In this document: piece by piece, positions 47,181 to 57,265 of the stretch | Layout of the letters: the number at the start of each line of letters is the position of its first letter | Position numbering within the stretch: position 1 is the first letter of the stretch | NCBI GenBank assembly: GCA_949128115.1 | Contig: OX421964.1 | Coordinates: 38,370,177 to 38,434,176, forward strand | Origin: Anaspis maculata | Taxonomy: Eukaryota; Arthropoda; Insecta; Coleoptera; Scraptiidae | Direction: 5' to 3' | DNA length: 64,000 nucleotides | Program-made: the position numbers and the translations under genes | The notes under the pieces: model-generated | Databases searched by the model: none | What the model was told of the DNA's origin: nothing | The model's input: the letters and a program-made list of their open reading frames with translations, nothing else

Positions 47181-47541
47181 TCGAGAGTTCATAAACTAAA
47201 TGGGTCAAGGGTGCCTGTGAATTCAAAAACGTCTGTCGAAACTAGCGTAATCTTTTTGTAATAAATTTGTCAAACTTTGACAAGTTACGTCCCATATTAT
47301 TGATCTCTGATCTGCCATAAGTGCACGAGAATACTTCAAGTTCGAAAATACTCCTCGATCATGTAGGTTTTGTGCCCTGCCGTGAAAACCACATTTAAAA
47401 TGTTCCAAAAACGAAAACTGCGACTGGTTTGACAAATTACGATAACCAAAAAATTACAGACATCAAATGAACGATGCTAGTTCTGACAGATGTTTTCAAA
47501 CTCACAGACACCCTTGACCCATTTAATTTATGAACGCTCGG
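47181..47541. mobile_element. 361-bp TA-flanked MITE
   Basis: Terminal inverted repeats of about 70 bp are present: CGAGAGTTCATAAACTAAAT and GGGTCAAGGGTGCCTGTGA against their complements at 47470-47541. TA is on both sides (47179-47180 and 47542-47543). It is non-coding. Confidence 0.85.
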
Positions 47542-47962
47542 TATTATAATTTTTTGGAAATAATTTCTTTTATCCAATCCTATTGAATAATGCACGCATT
47601 ATCACGCGCATACATGCCTGCATTTTTCAATAAGACTAGATAAAGCATAGTATTCTACTCGCGAGTGATGGCTATTACTCATTCGGACGCTATACGACAC
47701 TCGCCAAGGCTCGTGTCAGCAAACTGCATCCTCATGTGTAAGAAGCAATTATTACCCGCTTGTTGAATGATATACTATTATTGCGGTTTTTTCTCCAAAT
47801 TTAGCCACAAGAAAATTCTGATTCGTCGTAATGGGGCCTTGCAATGGGGTACTTGCCTATTTTTTTTTATTGGCCTAATCGATAGTATGGTTAAAAATAA
47901 TGTACCCGTATTTTTTCTTTTTCCTAAAATCCCAAAATTGCGGCCCCAATGCGTGTTTTAAA

Positions 47963-47990
47963 AATATATTTGTGACGTCACAAATATATT
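47963..47990. promoter_or_regulatory. 28-bp palindrome centred on a CRE-like TGACGTCA
   Basis: The palindrome reads AATATATTTGTGAC|GTCACAAATATATT without mismatch. TGACGTCA is the consensus site for CREB/ATF bZIP proteins. It lies about 150 bp upstream of the small gene candidate. The related fragment at 11.72 kb keeps only one half, so the palindrome is not essential to the element's end. Confidence 0.5.
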
Positions 47991-48119
47991 AGATATAGAA
48001 CATAGAAGGGCTCTTTTTCCTCGTTGGGTTGGCAATGATATAACGTCGTCAAGGTGCCGTTTTCAAACAACAACAAGATCTGAGTCTGACTGACAACGTC
48101 AAACCGCCAACCGTAATTT

Positions 48120-48525
48120 CTTCCTGTGCCCTTTTTTTGCCTTTGACTGCTTTGATCGAGGCTTTGATCTACGCGGTAAGTACCTACTCGTTTTGTTCAT
48201 TTCTTGTTCAACCTAACTAGTCTCTTTCTTTAGTCTTCAGTGCTGTCCACCTAAAAGCCTTTCGCATGTTTGTCACCCGTGCTCTGACCTGGCTGACCCT
48301 CGGCTTCATTTTGGACATCAGTGTTCCTGCTCCCCACATTTCATTTGGAGATCCATCGCGTCCTCCTCACATGGATCTCTTGTAGCTCTAAAGTATTACC
48401 TATTCGGAATTGTATGCTAATGATGAACCTATAAAAGCTCACTGTTTATGTTTGGCCTCTTATTTCTGTGCTATTTGATGATCCTCCAGATTTTCCCCTG
48501 GAAATAAATTATATCGACTGAGACA
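48120..48525 (+). other. Small intron-containing transcription unit candidate
   Basis: A pyrimidine-rich start (CTTCCTGTGCCCTTTTTTTG at about 48119) resembles the TOP/TCT initiators of translation-machinery genes. Exon 1 ends ACGCG|GTAAGT (intron from 48176). The intron of 58 nt ends TTTCTTTAG (48233), with an alternative CTTCAG at 48240. Exon 2 contains a 39-codon frame and an AATAAA at 48503-48508. All parts are in correct order and spacing for a compact insect gene. That it is transcribed is inference. Confidence 0.45.
48266..48385 (+). CDS. 39-residue small protein of unknown family
   Basis: The ATG at 48266 opens 39 codons ending in TAG (48383-48385). The product starts MFVTRALTWLTLGFILDISV and continues with a proline-rich, weakly charged tail (PAPHISFGDPSRPP, then HMDLL). 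The first 20 residues could be a membrane anchor or signal-like helix. Only one stop-free extension upstream exists, through exon 1, without another ATG. The frame is intact and follows a well-formed intron, which is unusual for decayed element DNA. I recognise no family. It could equally be a chance frame in a non-coding transcript. Confidence 0.4.
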   Translation: MFVTRALTWLTLGFILDISVPAPHISFGDPSRPPHMDLL

Positions 48526-49133
48526 GTGTTATAAGAGGTTTCTGGAGTCAGTTTCTACGAAACATTGTTCGATTTTATTGTCTAAATGCTCACGGTAAGA
48601 GAATTCGATAGGAAACCGGTTTTGCGATAGCATGTTCAAAATGACAGTGTCACAGTGACATCCCTGACATTCTTGATTATTCCATTGTCACACAGTCAGA
48701 CCAACCCCACTCAAAATCCCTGTCCTGGCGCGAAGCTTTTAGGAGGATTTTTCAAATTCGTTTTTTTCTGTAGAAAACGACGGGATTTTTGTGAAATTCT
48801 CAGTAGAGTCCCCTTATCACTTATACTAGCAATCAAAGGTATTTCCAGCTAAATCTATTCCATTGGCAAGTATCCCATTGAAAAACTCAACGTGAGGTCG
48901 CCACTACTGTAGGGGGCGCCTACTTCGATAAAGCGGCTGTAACGACGAGAGAAACAGGGGAGTTTGAGTAGTTTGACCAGTGACTGACAGTGATTGGAGA
49001 CGTCAAGCAAGAAACAGAGGTTATCCAAATTTCAAATCAAGACCTAAAATGACGGACGTCGTTCGCTGAAGCGTCAACGCCGTCAAAATTGTCGAATTTG
49101 CCCCCAACCCAATGGGGCAGTGCAAGGCCCCAT

Positions 49134-49381
49134 TATTAAGCAATACCCGCTTCAAAAATTCACAGGGACAGGTGCCCGCGATGAGAGGTCCGGCAGAAAT
49201 GACAAGGTTGATTTTCCCACACGGTTTTTTCGCTGTGTAACTTTTCGTGTGGTTTTCTACTGGTTGTAGGTATGAAAGAACCTATAATATTTATTTAAGT
49301 AGTTACAGCTGCAAATACTGGCAAGTTTATAATTAACTTTGTTTTGCCTGTTTGTTATTTAGATCCTTCAAAAGGAATAAC
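49134..49381. other. Short spacer
   Basis: No feature is supported between the TIR element and the next palindrome. Confidence 0.5.
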
Positions 49382-50317
49382 AATGGCCGCTTTCATAAGA
49401 CGGGAGCAGCTACCGCTACGCTCCTTCGGAACTGTTGGCGTCTTACGAACGCATTGTTGGAAGTAGCGGTGACTGGCGGTGACACATCCAGCGCCGCGTC
49501 AAGAACAGCCGAAAATATAATCTGGTCTTGGAGAATTTCACCCAGTGCTATAGCTCGATGGTCTATATTTAACAAGCGATTCACATTAGCTCGGAGAAAA
49601 CTTATAATCTTCAAAAATTCAAAACAACACGTAAGGTAAACAGCACCGAACAACACTCTTGAACCCATAAAATGTCAGAATGGCACTTGCGAACGTCAAA
49701 ATTTAACGTTTCTCTCATTTTTCCACCTCCCACTCCTATCGCTCACTATGCTACCAAAATGTAGCGAACTTCCGAGCCGCTACAAAACATGGCGTCCGCT
49801 CCGAGCGGAGCGGAAAAGTAGCACACCGTTCACAAAACAAATCGGTAACAGTTCCACAACTGTTGTGACTTATGAATGCGGCCATTGGCGTCACGGAAGC
49901 GGACGGCCATGTTTTGTAGCGGCTCGGAAGTTCGCTACATTTTGGTAGCATAGTGAGCGATAGGAGTGGGAGGTGGAAGAATGAGAGAAACGTTAAATTT
50001 TGATGTTCGCAAGTGCCATTCTGACATTTTATGGGTTCAAGAGTGTTGTTCGGTGCTGTTTACCTTGCGTGCTGTTTTGAATTTTTGAAGATTATAAGTT
50101 TTTTCTCAGCTAATGTGAATCGCTTGTTAAATATAAACCATCGAGCTATAGCACTGGGTGAAATTCTCCAAGACCAGATTATATTTTCGGTTATTCTTGA
50201 CGCGGTGCTGGATGTGTCACCGCCAGTCACCGCTACTTCCAACAATGCGTTCGTAAGACGCCAACAGTTCCGAAGGAGCGTAGCGGTAGCTGCTCCCGTC
50301 TTATGAAAGCGGCCATT
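49382..50317. mobile_element. 936-bp palindrome with nearly identical arms
   Basis: The arms 49382-49800 and about 49900-50317 are inverted copies with only a few differences, making this the youngest-looking palindrome in the window. The ends are AATGGCCGCTTTCATAAGAC and complement. Each arm carries the same frame reading outside to inside: 49391-49639 on + and 50060-50310 on minus, both with GRFHKTGAATATLLRNCWRL. The frame is about 83 residues and matches no family I know. The loop (49801-49899) includes CTCCGAGCGGAG. No clear target duplication is seen. Confidence 0.9.
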
Positions 50318-51462
50318 TATTTCAACGGACTGTGACAAGCACATATACAGGGTGGTATACAGTATACAGGGTATACCCAGTAGGTATATGTATAGTGCAT
50401 TGATTTCTGTCATGTTGGAATGAGAGATTTGAAAGTTATAGACTTCGTCAGGCATTGAGAATAGGTAGGTACTTAATACCTTAATCGTAATAATAATGAT
50501 AAATAGGTATATTATAATCTGTAGTATACTTTATACCACTTTACCATGTTTTTCACTACGTTGCGTTATGAGAATAGTCACAAAAATTACTAGTTAGGTG
50601 ATTCATCAATCATATTGGTAGGACGCCTTTCTCGGGTGTAATCAATTATTAGCTGTTTGTGGTAGGTATGTATAGTTAATAGTTATACTTAAATGAATAG
50701 GTACATAATTATGGCGCTTTTTCTATTATAGGAAGTGGCTATACCTACTGAATCACCGCATGTGGTGAACAATCAATTATTTAGAAAGACGTTGTAATTT
50801 TGTGTATAGAATTAAGCAAAGTTTTCTGGCAGTTACAAAGTATCTAGGTACGTAGTGGGGCTTCCGGAAAGAACAAAAAACCACCGGAGGTCTCTTTTCC
50901 CGTCGCTTAAACTTCCAACGCGGTTAGGAAATGGAAAATTTTGCACGACGACGACGGAATTCCGCGGAATTCCGGAAGACGACGGACTTCTCGGGTCGTA
51001 TAACTGATGCCATTAAACGCGCCCTCTCTCCAACATTGTCAAAGCAAACAGTATAGCGTTGCCCATATATGACCCGAACATGTCATAATGAAGCGGTGCA
51101 TCATTGAAATGCACCACCCCCAAACTGCAATAAACCGTCGTCCATAGTACGCTGCATTGTTCGAACGATGATAGCGACCTGAATGCCTGGGTTTGTGTCT
51201 CTTGTGTTTAATAATTTGCATTTGCACCAACAACTGACGCAGTATTAGTGCTTAGTGGATGGAATTTAATTAGAACTATCGCATCACGGCTTTGTTTTAT
51301 TTAAACTAACATAGCTCCATGCCCAGCCAGCAGCCAGCATCAATCCCTGAACCCTCAACACCAACAGGTTATACATACCAATTCCTTAGCCTTTAATGTT
51401 CGACTTTTGCGTAACTTCGCATGGATGAATACCTTGTATAATTCAAAAGTCAACCATAGTAA
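50318..51462. other. No gene recognised
   Basis: AT-rich with AGGTA-type runs. TACAGGGTGGTATACAG at 50345-50362 is an isolated element-end-like motif. 50860-51240 is GC-richer and unique, but without a supported gene. Confidence 0.45.
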
Positions 51463-51984
51463 TGTTACGAGCGGCGATCCCGGGCATACTGGTAAACACG
51501 CGAGCTTCCTGGATTCTTCCATGCATTAGATCGCAGTGTACAATTGCAGAGTGTTCTTGTGCATTCCAGAGCGTGCGTGTACGTGAAACTGAATGGGAAT
51601 TCCAACGCTCAATCAGGACACATCTGTCCATTTTGGCGGAGGTGCAGATTCCAGAACACACGGAAAGCACGTGAAAGGTGAGTGTGATTATTCAGGAGTC
51701 GTCTAGAAACCGCATATGCCAAGCCACTATGGAAATTGCTGGAAGATGACGGAAAGTTCGGGAACACTATTCGGATACCTATATAAGGCATCAACCGGCA
51801 GCTCATGGGCAGTATTAAATTAGAATGCGAAGTGGTAGCGAGCGAATAAAAGCAAAGTACCTGCGATATGTTTCCAAGTAGATAATTGTTGGCGTGAATT
51901 TATTGTAGTACGCTGTAATAAACAGTGTGTGTTTTAAAACGATCGTCTCAATTATATCCCAACCCGTACGCGAAATACGTAACA
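51463..51984 (+). mobile_element. Solo LTR with 4-bp target duplication
   Basis: The 522-bp segment begins TGTTACG and ends CGTAACA, a perfect 7-bp inverted terminal repeat of the TG...CA kind. It is flanked by GTAA on both sides (51459-51462 and 51985-51988). Inside, CTATATAAGGC (about 51778) is a TATA box and AATAAACAG (about 51918) a polyadenylation signal in the + orientation. No internal region adjoins it, so recombination between LTRs left a solo copy. The 4-bp duplication suits a Ty3/Gypsy-type integrase; assignment to a family is inference. Confidence 0.9.
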
Positions 51985-51988
51985 GTAA

Positions 51989-53615
51989 TTTCAAAGGAGG
52001 TGGTGGCGACCGCCACCTCTTTGATTTCAAATCATCCTCTAGGCATAAATCAAAACACTATACCGGAGATGATGCGATGGCGATGGAATTGCATGTGAAA
52101 AATTGCTCGCTGCCTTCACGGTGTTGATGTAAACAGTTATTTGCATCGAAAATTTGCGAACGACAATGGTGTCGGCAATTTCCCAGTCAATTTGGTAACA
52201 CCGGGCGGGTGGGCGCGAATATTGTTGTAGGACATGGTTCACGTCGGGAGGAAGTGACGTGCAATTCAAAGCCGTCAATTAGTCCTGCGGCCTTTGTTGA
52301 TGCCTTTCTGCCGGATATTAAACACGTAAAACATGAATTTCTATTACAGGTCGGTTGGCGCCCCTTGGGTGGGTAAATCTCGCGCATATGATGTGCATAC
52401 GTGAATCTTGCCAGTGGCACATAAAGTATGCATGCATGCATGGAAGCAATGAGGTGGTTGATGGTTCACGTTCTTGATGGGTTTGCCGTATGCCCAAGTG
52501 CTGCCGTATTGAAAGGCGAGGATCTAAAAAGCAGCGTGTCAAAAGCTTACTCAATATGCGCTTGTAAATCTTGTTATTTCGCTCGAACAGTCATACTGTC
52601 ATATTGAAATCGTTCCCGAAAAGCCTTGTCTATAAAGTGCAGTACTGGAGAACCGGAGAGGTGTGTCCAGCTGATGAGCTGGCTATTTTTTAGAAAAAGA
52701 ACATCAGAAAAATGGAGTGTGAGTGACGGGGTCATCTCGTTCGATCACAATCCTATTGAATACATAATACATACAAATCGTCCGTCTTCTCAAGTATATA
52801 ATCCATTCCAAGCTCAAAAAAACCACAGCTTGCCATGGAAAACTCGAATTTTGTTGGTGTTCCTGATTTTTGATGTTCAATGCCATCTTAATACAAAGGA
52901 GGGGTTACGTAAAAATTTGAAAAAGGTACATTTTTTTTAGCTATACGACAGAGCATGACGGGTTGTCGCGTCGTGCGTGGTGTTACCCACCCCATCAGGG
53001 TTGCTTTGACTGCTAGGTAATCTACTTATTTTTGGTTTTACCTAGTTACCATGTGTCTTTGTGCCAAAAAATTTATGACTGCCCGCTGCCAGTCTTGACT
53101 CAACGCCTTTCCGTTTCAAATTTTTATGTTTTGCTCTGAAACGGCTCCGTTTTCCGCTTTTATTATTGGGACCACCGCCTGCGTTTTTGTGTCAAGTCCT
53201 CAAGAAGTATTACACACAACGCAGAATTTTCGTGATTCCAGGCTATAGAAATGTCAAAGTGTCAGATACAATTTTAGTGACAAATAAAAAAATAACTATA
53301 TTTTGGTGATTTTATTATTTAACGTCGTGCTGAAAGTGACGTTGATGACATATATTATTTAACGCTTCGAGATAATTTGACGTTTCTAGCACGGGAAGCT
53401 AACGTTGAAAGTGCTACTTTTAGTAGGCGTCGTAGATAAACATTTTTATCTATGACAGACAAACTTAAGATTATTACATACAACGCCCTTGATTATTAGA
53501 CCCACAAGGATAATATTCACTTATCTAAATCCCACTGTCAATGGCAACGGAATAAAATTAATGTGAACAACAAAATCTGACAGCTGTCACTTCGTGCTTC
53601 TTTTTTGCAATAATC
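51989..53615. other. No gene recognised
   Basis: Mixed composition. 52040-52620 is moderately GC-rich with overlapping frames on the minus strand that lack known motifs. 53190-53600 has short direct repeats of TATTATTTAACG. Confidence 0.4.
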
Positions 53616-53618
53616 ATC

Positions 53619-53763
53619 ACAATATCACTCGTACTCGAGATTTTCCCAGATAATTTTGGCCAAGCGTTTCCCTCAAGCTGGTTGTCCCTAGATAAACGCT
53701 ACAACCATCACTCGTGATCACCTAGCCAAAATTATCGTGAAAATCTAAGCACTTGTGATATTA
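53619..53763. repeat. Imperfect hairpin
   Basis: ATATCACTCGTACTCGAGATTTTC...AGATAATTTTGGCCA (53632-53666) pairs with TAGCCAAAATTATCGTGAAAATCTAAGCACTTGTGATATT (53722-53762). The arms are about 40 bp and the loop about 55 bp. Confidence 0.75.
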
Positions 53764-53825
53764 CTGTTGAAAATCTTGACAATTTTTTTTTGTTCGTGTC
53801 CTATTTTGAAATCATTGTATGCAGA

Positions 53826-53990
53826 AAAAACGAGTGATTCAGACAATTCTGAAACTCAGCCGGAAATAAGCGAAGCCGCAACTGATGCAACTTTGCATCT
53901 GCTGCCTGCAAAAATCTCACCAAATCTATTAAAAAAAAAGAACTTTCCGTCGAATGGGCCAGACTGAAGATAGTTAATAAATGGACCGAA
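53826..53990 (+). pseudogene. Frameshifted fragment resembling the 18.9-kb Crypton-like piece
   Basis: The frame gives SDSDNSETQPEISEAATDAT then LHLLPAK. A one-base shift continues it as SHQIY, a stop, and KKRTFRRMG. The acidic lead, LLPAKS and the following tyrosine parallel the 18916-19104 fragment (LDLLPAKSRTQYE). The similarity is short, and the Crypton link is tentative. Confidence 0.25.
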
Positions 53991-54589
53991 CCTCGAACCT
54001 TGAACCTGTTTTTCTTGCCTTTTTCTCCGACAAATCAACGACTCATAAGGCATCTTCCTACCTTGGAGCTCTCCTCCGAAATTCCCAAGCCGACGTCTTT
54101 TTGTGTGTAAAATATGCATGTCGCATAATGCACATCATAGACAATGCACGTGTATTTTCTGCAAGCCGTCACGGCGTAGACGACGGGCGAGGCCACGGTG
54201 AATTCATTCTGAATTGTGATAATCAGAGAATGTGATAATAATAATTGACATTGACAGTCACAGTTTTGAAAACAAAACTTATGGTACCAATATCTCACAA
54301 TTTCATTCCACTATTGATCTTCTGAGGCTTATTATTGTGGTAATTTAATATGAACTAGATGAATTACAATTTGAGAAATACTTTCTAGCCTTAGTCTCTA
54401 CTCCCTCAGTTATGCAATCTGTGCCGCAGCGAATGAAGAAAAGAAGCGTAGCGGCCGTGGAATGATTTTGACATAAGCGTACAAAAAAGTTCAACTTCAA
54501 GGCCGCCACAGAGCACCCTAAGCAACGTATTTTTGGTTGATTGCCTAAAAAAGCGTTTTTCAATTTGCTTCATCTTACTAACGAATGAG

Positions 54590-54755
54590 CCATTTGACCT
54601 GGTTGTGGTCTCAACATGCAAACAACAGATTGTTCTTCTAAAAAAAGTCTTTAGTTCTGCTATTCTGTCAAATTTCAATTAAAAAAATACAACTGCAAAA
54701 GAAGGCCTATTTCCAGTTGTGTCCGCCATCTCGAATTTTGATATTTCGACCGTAT
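54590..54755. repeat. 165-bp direct repeat R5, copy 1
   Basis: It shares GTCTCAA.ATG, GCAAAAGAAGGCCTAT and GCCAT.T.GAATTTTGATATT with 55003-55170, in the same order and orientation. Confidence 0.75.
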
Positions 54756-55002
54756 TCACATATGATACTTGTTTCATATTTATTGGCTACACATCAATGA
54801 TATCAAACCTGTCAAACTCGTTTGAGAAACAAAAATTTGGCAGGCATCATAATATTTTTTCAATTATTTTTTACGGATTGAAAAATGGCAAATATGCCTT
54901 TTTCTAATTTGCTACACTTTCAGAAACATGGACGGATCAATTCACAAGGTTTTCTTATAAGTCACATGTAAATATCCGGTTACTTTTGTAAATAAACGTA
55001 TT

Positions 55003-55170
55003 ATTATTATTTCAGCTGGTCATGGTCTCAAAATGTGGAAAACAGTTCTTTCTTCCAAAAAAATGTCTCTAGTCCTGTTATTTTGTCCAATTTCAATCAA
55101 AAGAAACGACTGCAAAAGAAGGCCTATCTTCAGTTATGCCCGCCATTTTGAATTTTGATATTCCAGCAAT
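55003..55170. repeat. 165-bp direct repeat R5, copy 2
   Basis: Partner of 54590-54755. It stops a few bases before the palindrome beginning at 55176. Confidence 0.75.
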
Positions 55171-55282
55171 ATCTACAGAGTGTCCACGGTTTAAGTGCTC
55201 TAACTGTAGGGTTGTATTCTTTGGCCAAATGCAAGAAAATTTTTCCCATACAATTTTTTTTTCGGGCTTCAGTTTCCCGATA

Positions 55283-55798
55283 CAGGGTGTCAAAAAATTA
55301 GAAAAAAAAATGTTAACATGTTTTTCAATAAATTATCTTGTAATTAGTGTAAGTGATACTGAACAAGAGCAATAACTTGTGATAAGTCTTCTTTTCAGTT
55401 ATTTTAATACTTTCAATAATACTGCAGCTTACAAAAGTCTCATCAGTCAATTTTTTGTTATGATCGATTTTCATGTTTTTTAGCATAAAATGCCGTTTTT
55501 CTCAAAAATGGTTGACTTTAGAGCTTTGGACCAAGAGTACCTTTTTTGTTTAGAATTGTCCGGGAAATCAGAAAATGTTATCAAAGATTGATTTTATTCC
55601 AGTGGCGTGCAGATAACCGGGATTAATTGGTGGGTAACCCTAATATCTACGCCACTGGTTTTTCAACAGAGTAATGGTAAACCCTAAATGGAAGCTAATT
55701 AATAGTTCATCAATCGTACCAAGTTTAGTTTTCGTGAAAATAGTAGTTACTAAGTTATTGCAAAGAAAGATTTTATTTTCTAATTTTTTGACACCCTG
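55283..55798. mobile_element. Nested TA-flanked element
   Basis: CAGGGTGTCAAAAAATTAGA and its complement TCTAATTTTTTGACACCCTG are the inverted ends, with TA outside each (55281-55282 and 55799-55800). Arm similarity fades after about 40 bp. Confidence 0.8.
55599..55658. mobile_element. 60-bp miniature of the CAGTGGCGTA element type
   Basis: CCAGTGGCGTGCAGATA and TATCTACGCCACTGG are inverted ends related to the hAT-like MITEs at 22.3 and 28.0 kb. Only about 30 bp lie between them. It may be an internal-deletion product or a coincidental remnant. Confidence 0.55.
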
Positions 55799-56221
55799 TA
55801 ACTTGGAAACTGAAGCCCGAAAAAAAAATTGTATGGAAAAAATTTTCTTGCATTTGGCCAAAGAATACAACCCTATAGTTAGAGCACTTAAACAGTGGAC
55901 ACCCTGTACACAGGTGTCCCGAAAATATACCGACAACGTTCTAGGGTAGCTTTTTCTCATCAAAACAAGAAAAAAAGTTTCCATGAACATGGATCCGGAA
56001 ATGCTTTCTGAGGGAGCTACAGGCCCCTAAAGGTGGGACCCTGAAGATGGTCTTTATTCAATAACTCCGAAACCGTTTGAGGGAAATCAATCAAATTTGA
56101 CACATCCCCTAACCTTCTTATGCCCAGCAAAATGAGGCAAGATTAGTTAAAAAATAATTCACCAAGGTTGGGGGTAAAAATGACACTAACTTTTTTGAAT
56201 GTGAATTTTTTCCAAATTTAA

Positions 56222-56503
56222 GAAGAAATTATAGAATGTTCGAGTTTTCTTCCACAAAAAGTTCTCTCTGATGCTCAAAAGACAAATGTTAATGTGAATT
56301 TGAACTATGATATCCATAATTATGAAACAAGAGCTAGTAGAAATGTACACTTAGGGGCATTGGCAACGAATGCTGGATTTAACAATCCAGTCAAAAAAGC
56401 CCTAGAATCTTTCAACCAATTGCCACTTGATGTGGAAATGGCTCCAAATTTTAAAAGCTTTAAGAAGAATATTACCTCGTATATTTTGTCAATGCAGTCG
56501 TAA
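56222..56503 (+). pseudogene. C-terminal tail of a Jockey-type LINE ORF2
   Basis: The frame is open from 56222 to a stop at 56503. It reads YDIHNYETRASRNVHLGALA, then NNPVKKALESFNQLPLDVE, then FKSFKKNITSYIL. The H-x-Y-x-T-R ... Y/F-N-x-L-P ... F-K-x-x-x-K-x-x-L succession is the usual last stretch of ORF2 in Jockey and CR1-like LINEs, after the reverse transcriptase. Upstream coding sequence ends at a stop at 56219-56221, so it is a truncated relic. It may or may not be the same family as the 23.8-kb relic, which does not include this region. Confidence 0.7.
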
Positions 56504-57074
56504 TATTGGGATGTAGTGTTGGCTGTGGAAATGTGTTGTATGGAAATATTTGATATTTTGTTTTTGTTTAATCAACCTCTGTGATATATTATGTCGATGT
56601 ATTGATGTAGAGGAAGCTGCCCTGCATGGAACGATCTCGGTGTATTTCCGAGACACTCTGTATATGATTTTGGTAGCCTATTCAATTGGCTAATTCAATT
56701 TTTAGGTCTGACCCACCAGTTTGGCTCTTTTTTTTTCTGTTTACCAGGATCACAACGTGATTTCCAAAGGGCCCCAATTGATGGCAGGATTACCTTTCAA
56801 AGTTACGTCTTTATCTAGACAGGTTAAGGCATCTACGATGCCCTTCGAAAGCGAGGCGGGAACTATAAGTTAGTGGTATACAGACACCAACACAATCATG
56901 TGGGCCGATTGCAAACCGCACGTGCAGGAGCTCCATCAAACACCTTAACGACTGGAGCTCAATCGTCCGCACTAGCCCCAACCCACCAGGTATAACTCTT
57001 CGTTCGCCATGATCATTTGATCACCACTCCGTCGCAAGTATGGAGTATCAGTACCAGGGATCATTTGGGAATCC
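56504..57074. other. No gene recognised
   Basis: The first part is probably the 3' UTR of the LINE relic. The rest is unassigned. Confidence 0.4.
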
Positions 57075-57265
57075 CAGCATGGCTTTCCAGAGAGGATCGA
57101 AACTCATTATCAACTGGTCCTAACTCAGCTTCCTCGAAAAGGATCTAAAATCAGCACTCAGTATCAGTGGATCTCGGCTTCCCAGAGAAGGATCGGAACA
57201 TACCTATAAAGGGACGTAACTCTGCTTTCTAGAGAAAGATCGAAACTCAATATAAAAGGAGGGCC
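57075..57265. repeat. Four-copy tandem repeat of about 49 bp
   Basis: The units read CAGC(A)TGGCTTTCCAGAGAGG-like, then ATCGAAACTCA, then a TAACT end. They begin near 57075, 57127, 57176 and 57224. The last unit is incomplete. Confidence 0.75.

Larger units (their letters stand above)
47831..49133. mobile_element. 1.3-kb TA-flanked TIR element carrying a small gene
   Basis: ATGGGGCCTTGCA (47831-47843) and TGCAAGGCCCCAT (49121-49133) are a perfect 13-bp inverted repeat with TA on both outer sides. The left 140 bp recurs, inverted, at 11721-11862, so these are mobile-element sequences. A 28-bp perfect palindrome with TGACGTCA at its centre lies at 47963-47990, and a spliced small gene candidate at about 48120-48525. 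No transposase was found. Confidence 0.65.
55176..55906. mobile_element. Palindromic TA-flanked element, outermost of three nested units
   Basis: The ends CAGAGTGTCCACGGTTTAAG and CTTAAACAGTGGACACCCTG are inverted, with TA at 55174-55175 and 55907-55908. The arms continue through GTGCTCTAACTGTAGGGTTG and TTTGGCCAAATGCAAGAAAA. Inside lies another TA-flanked unit (55283-55798), and inside that a 60-bp miniature element (55599-55658). Confidence 0.85.
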
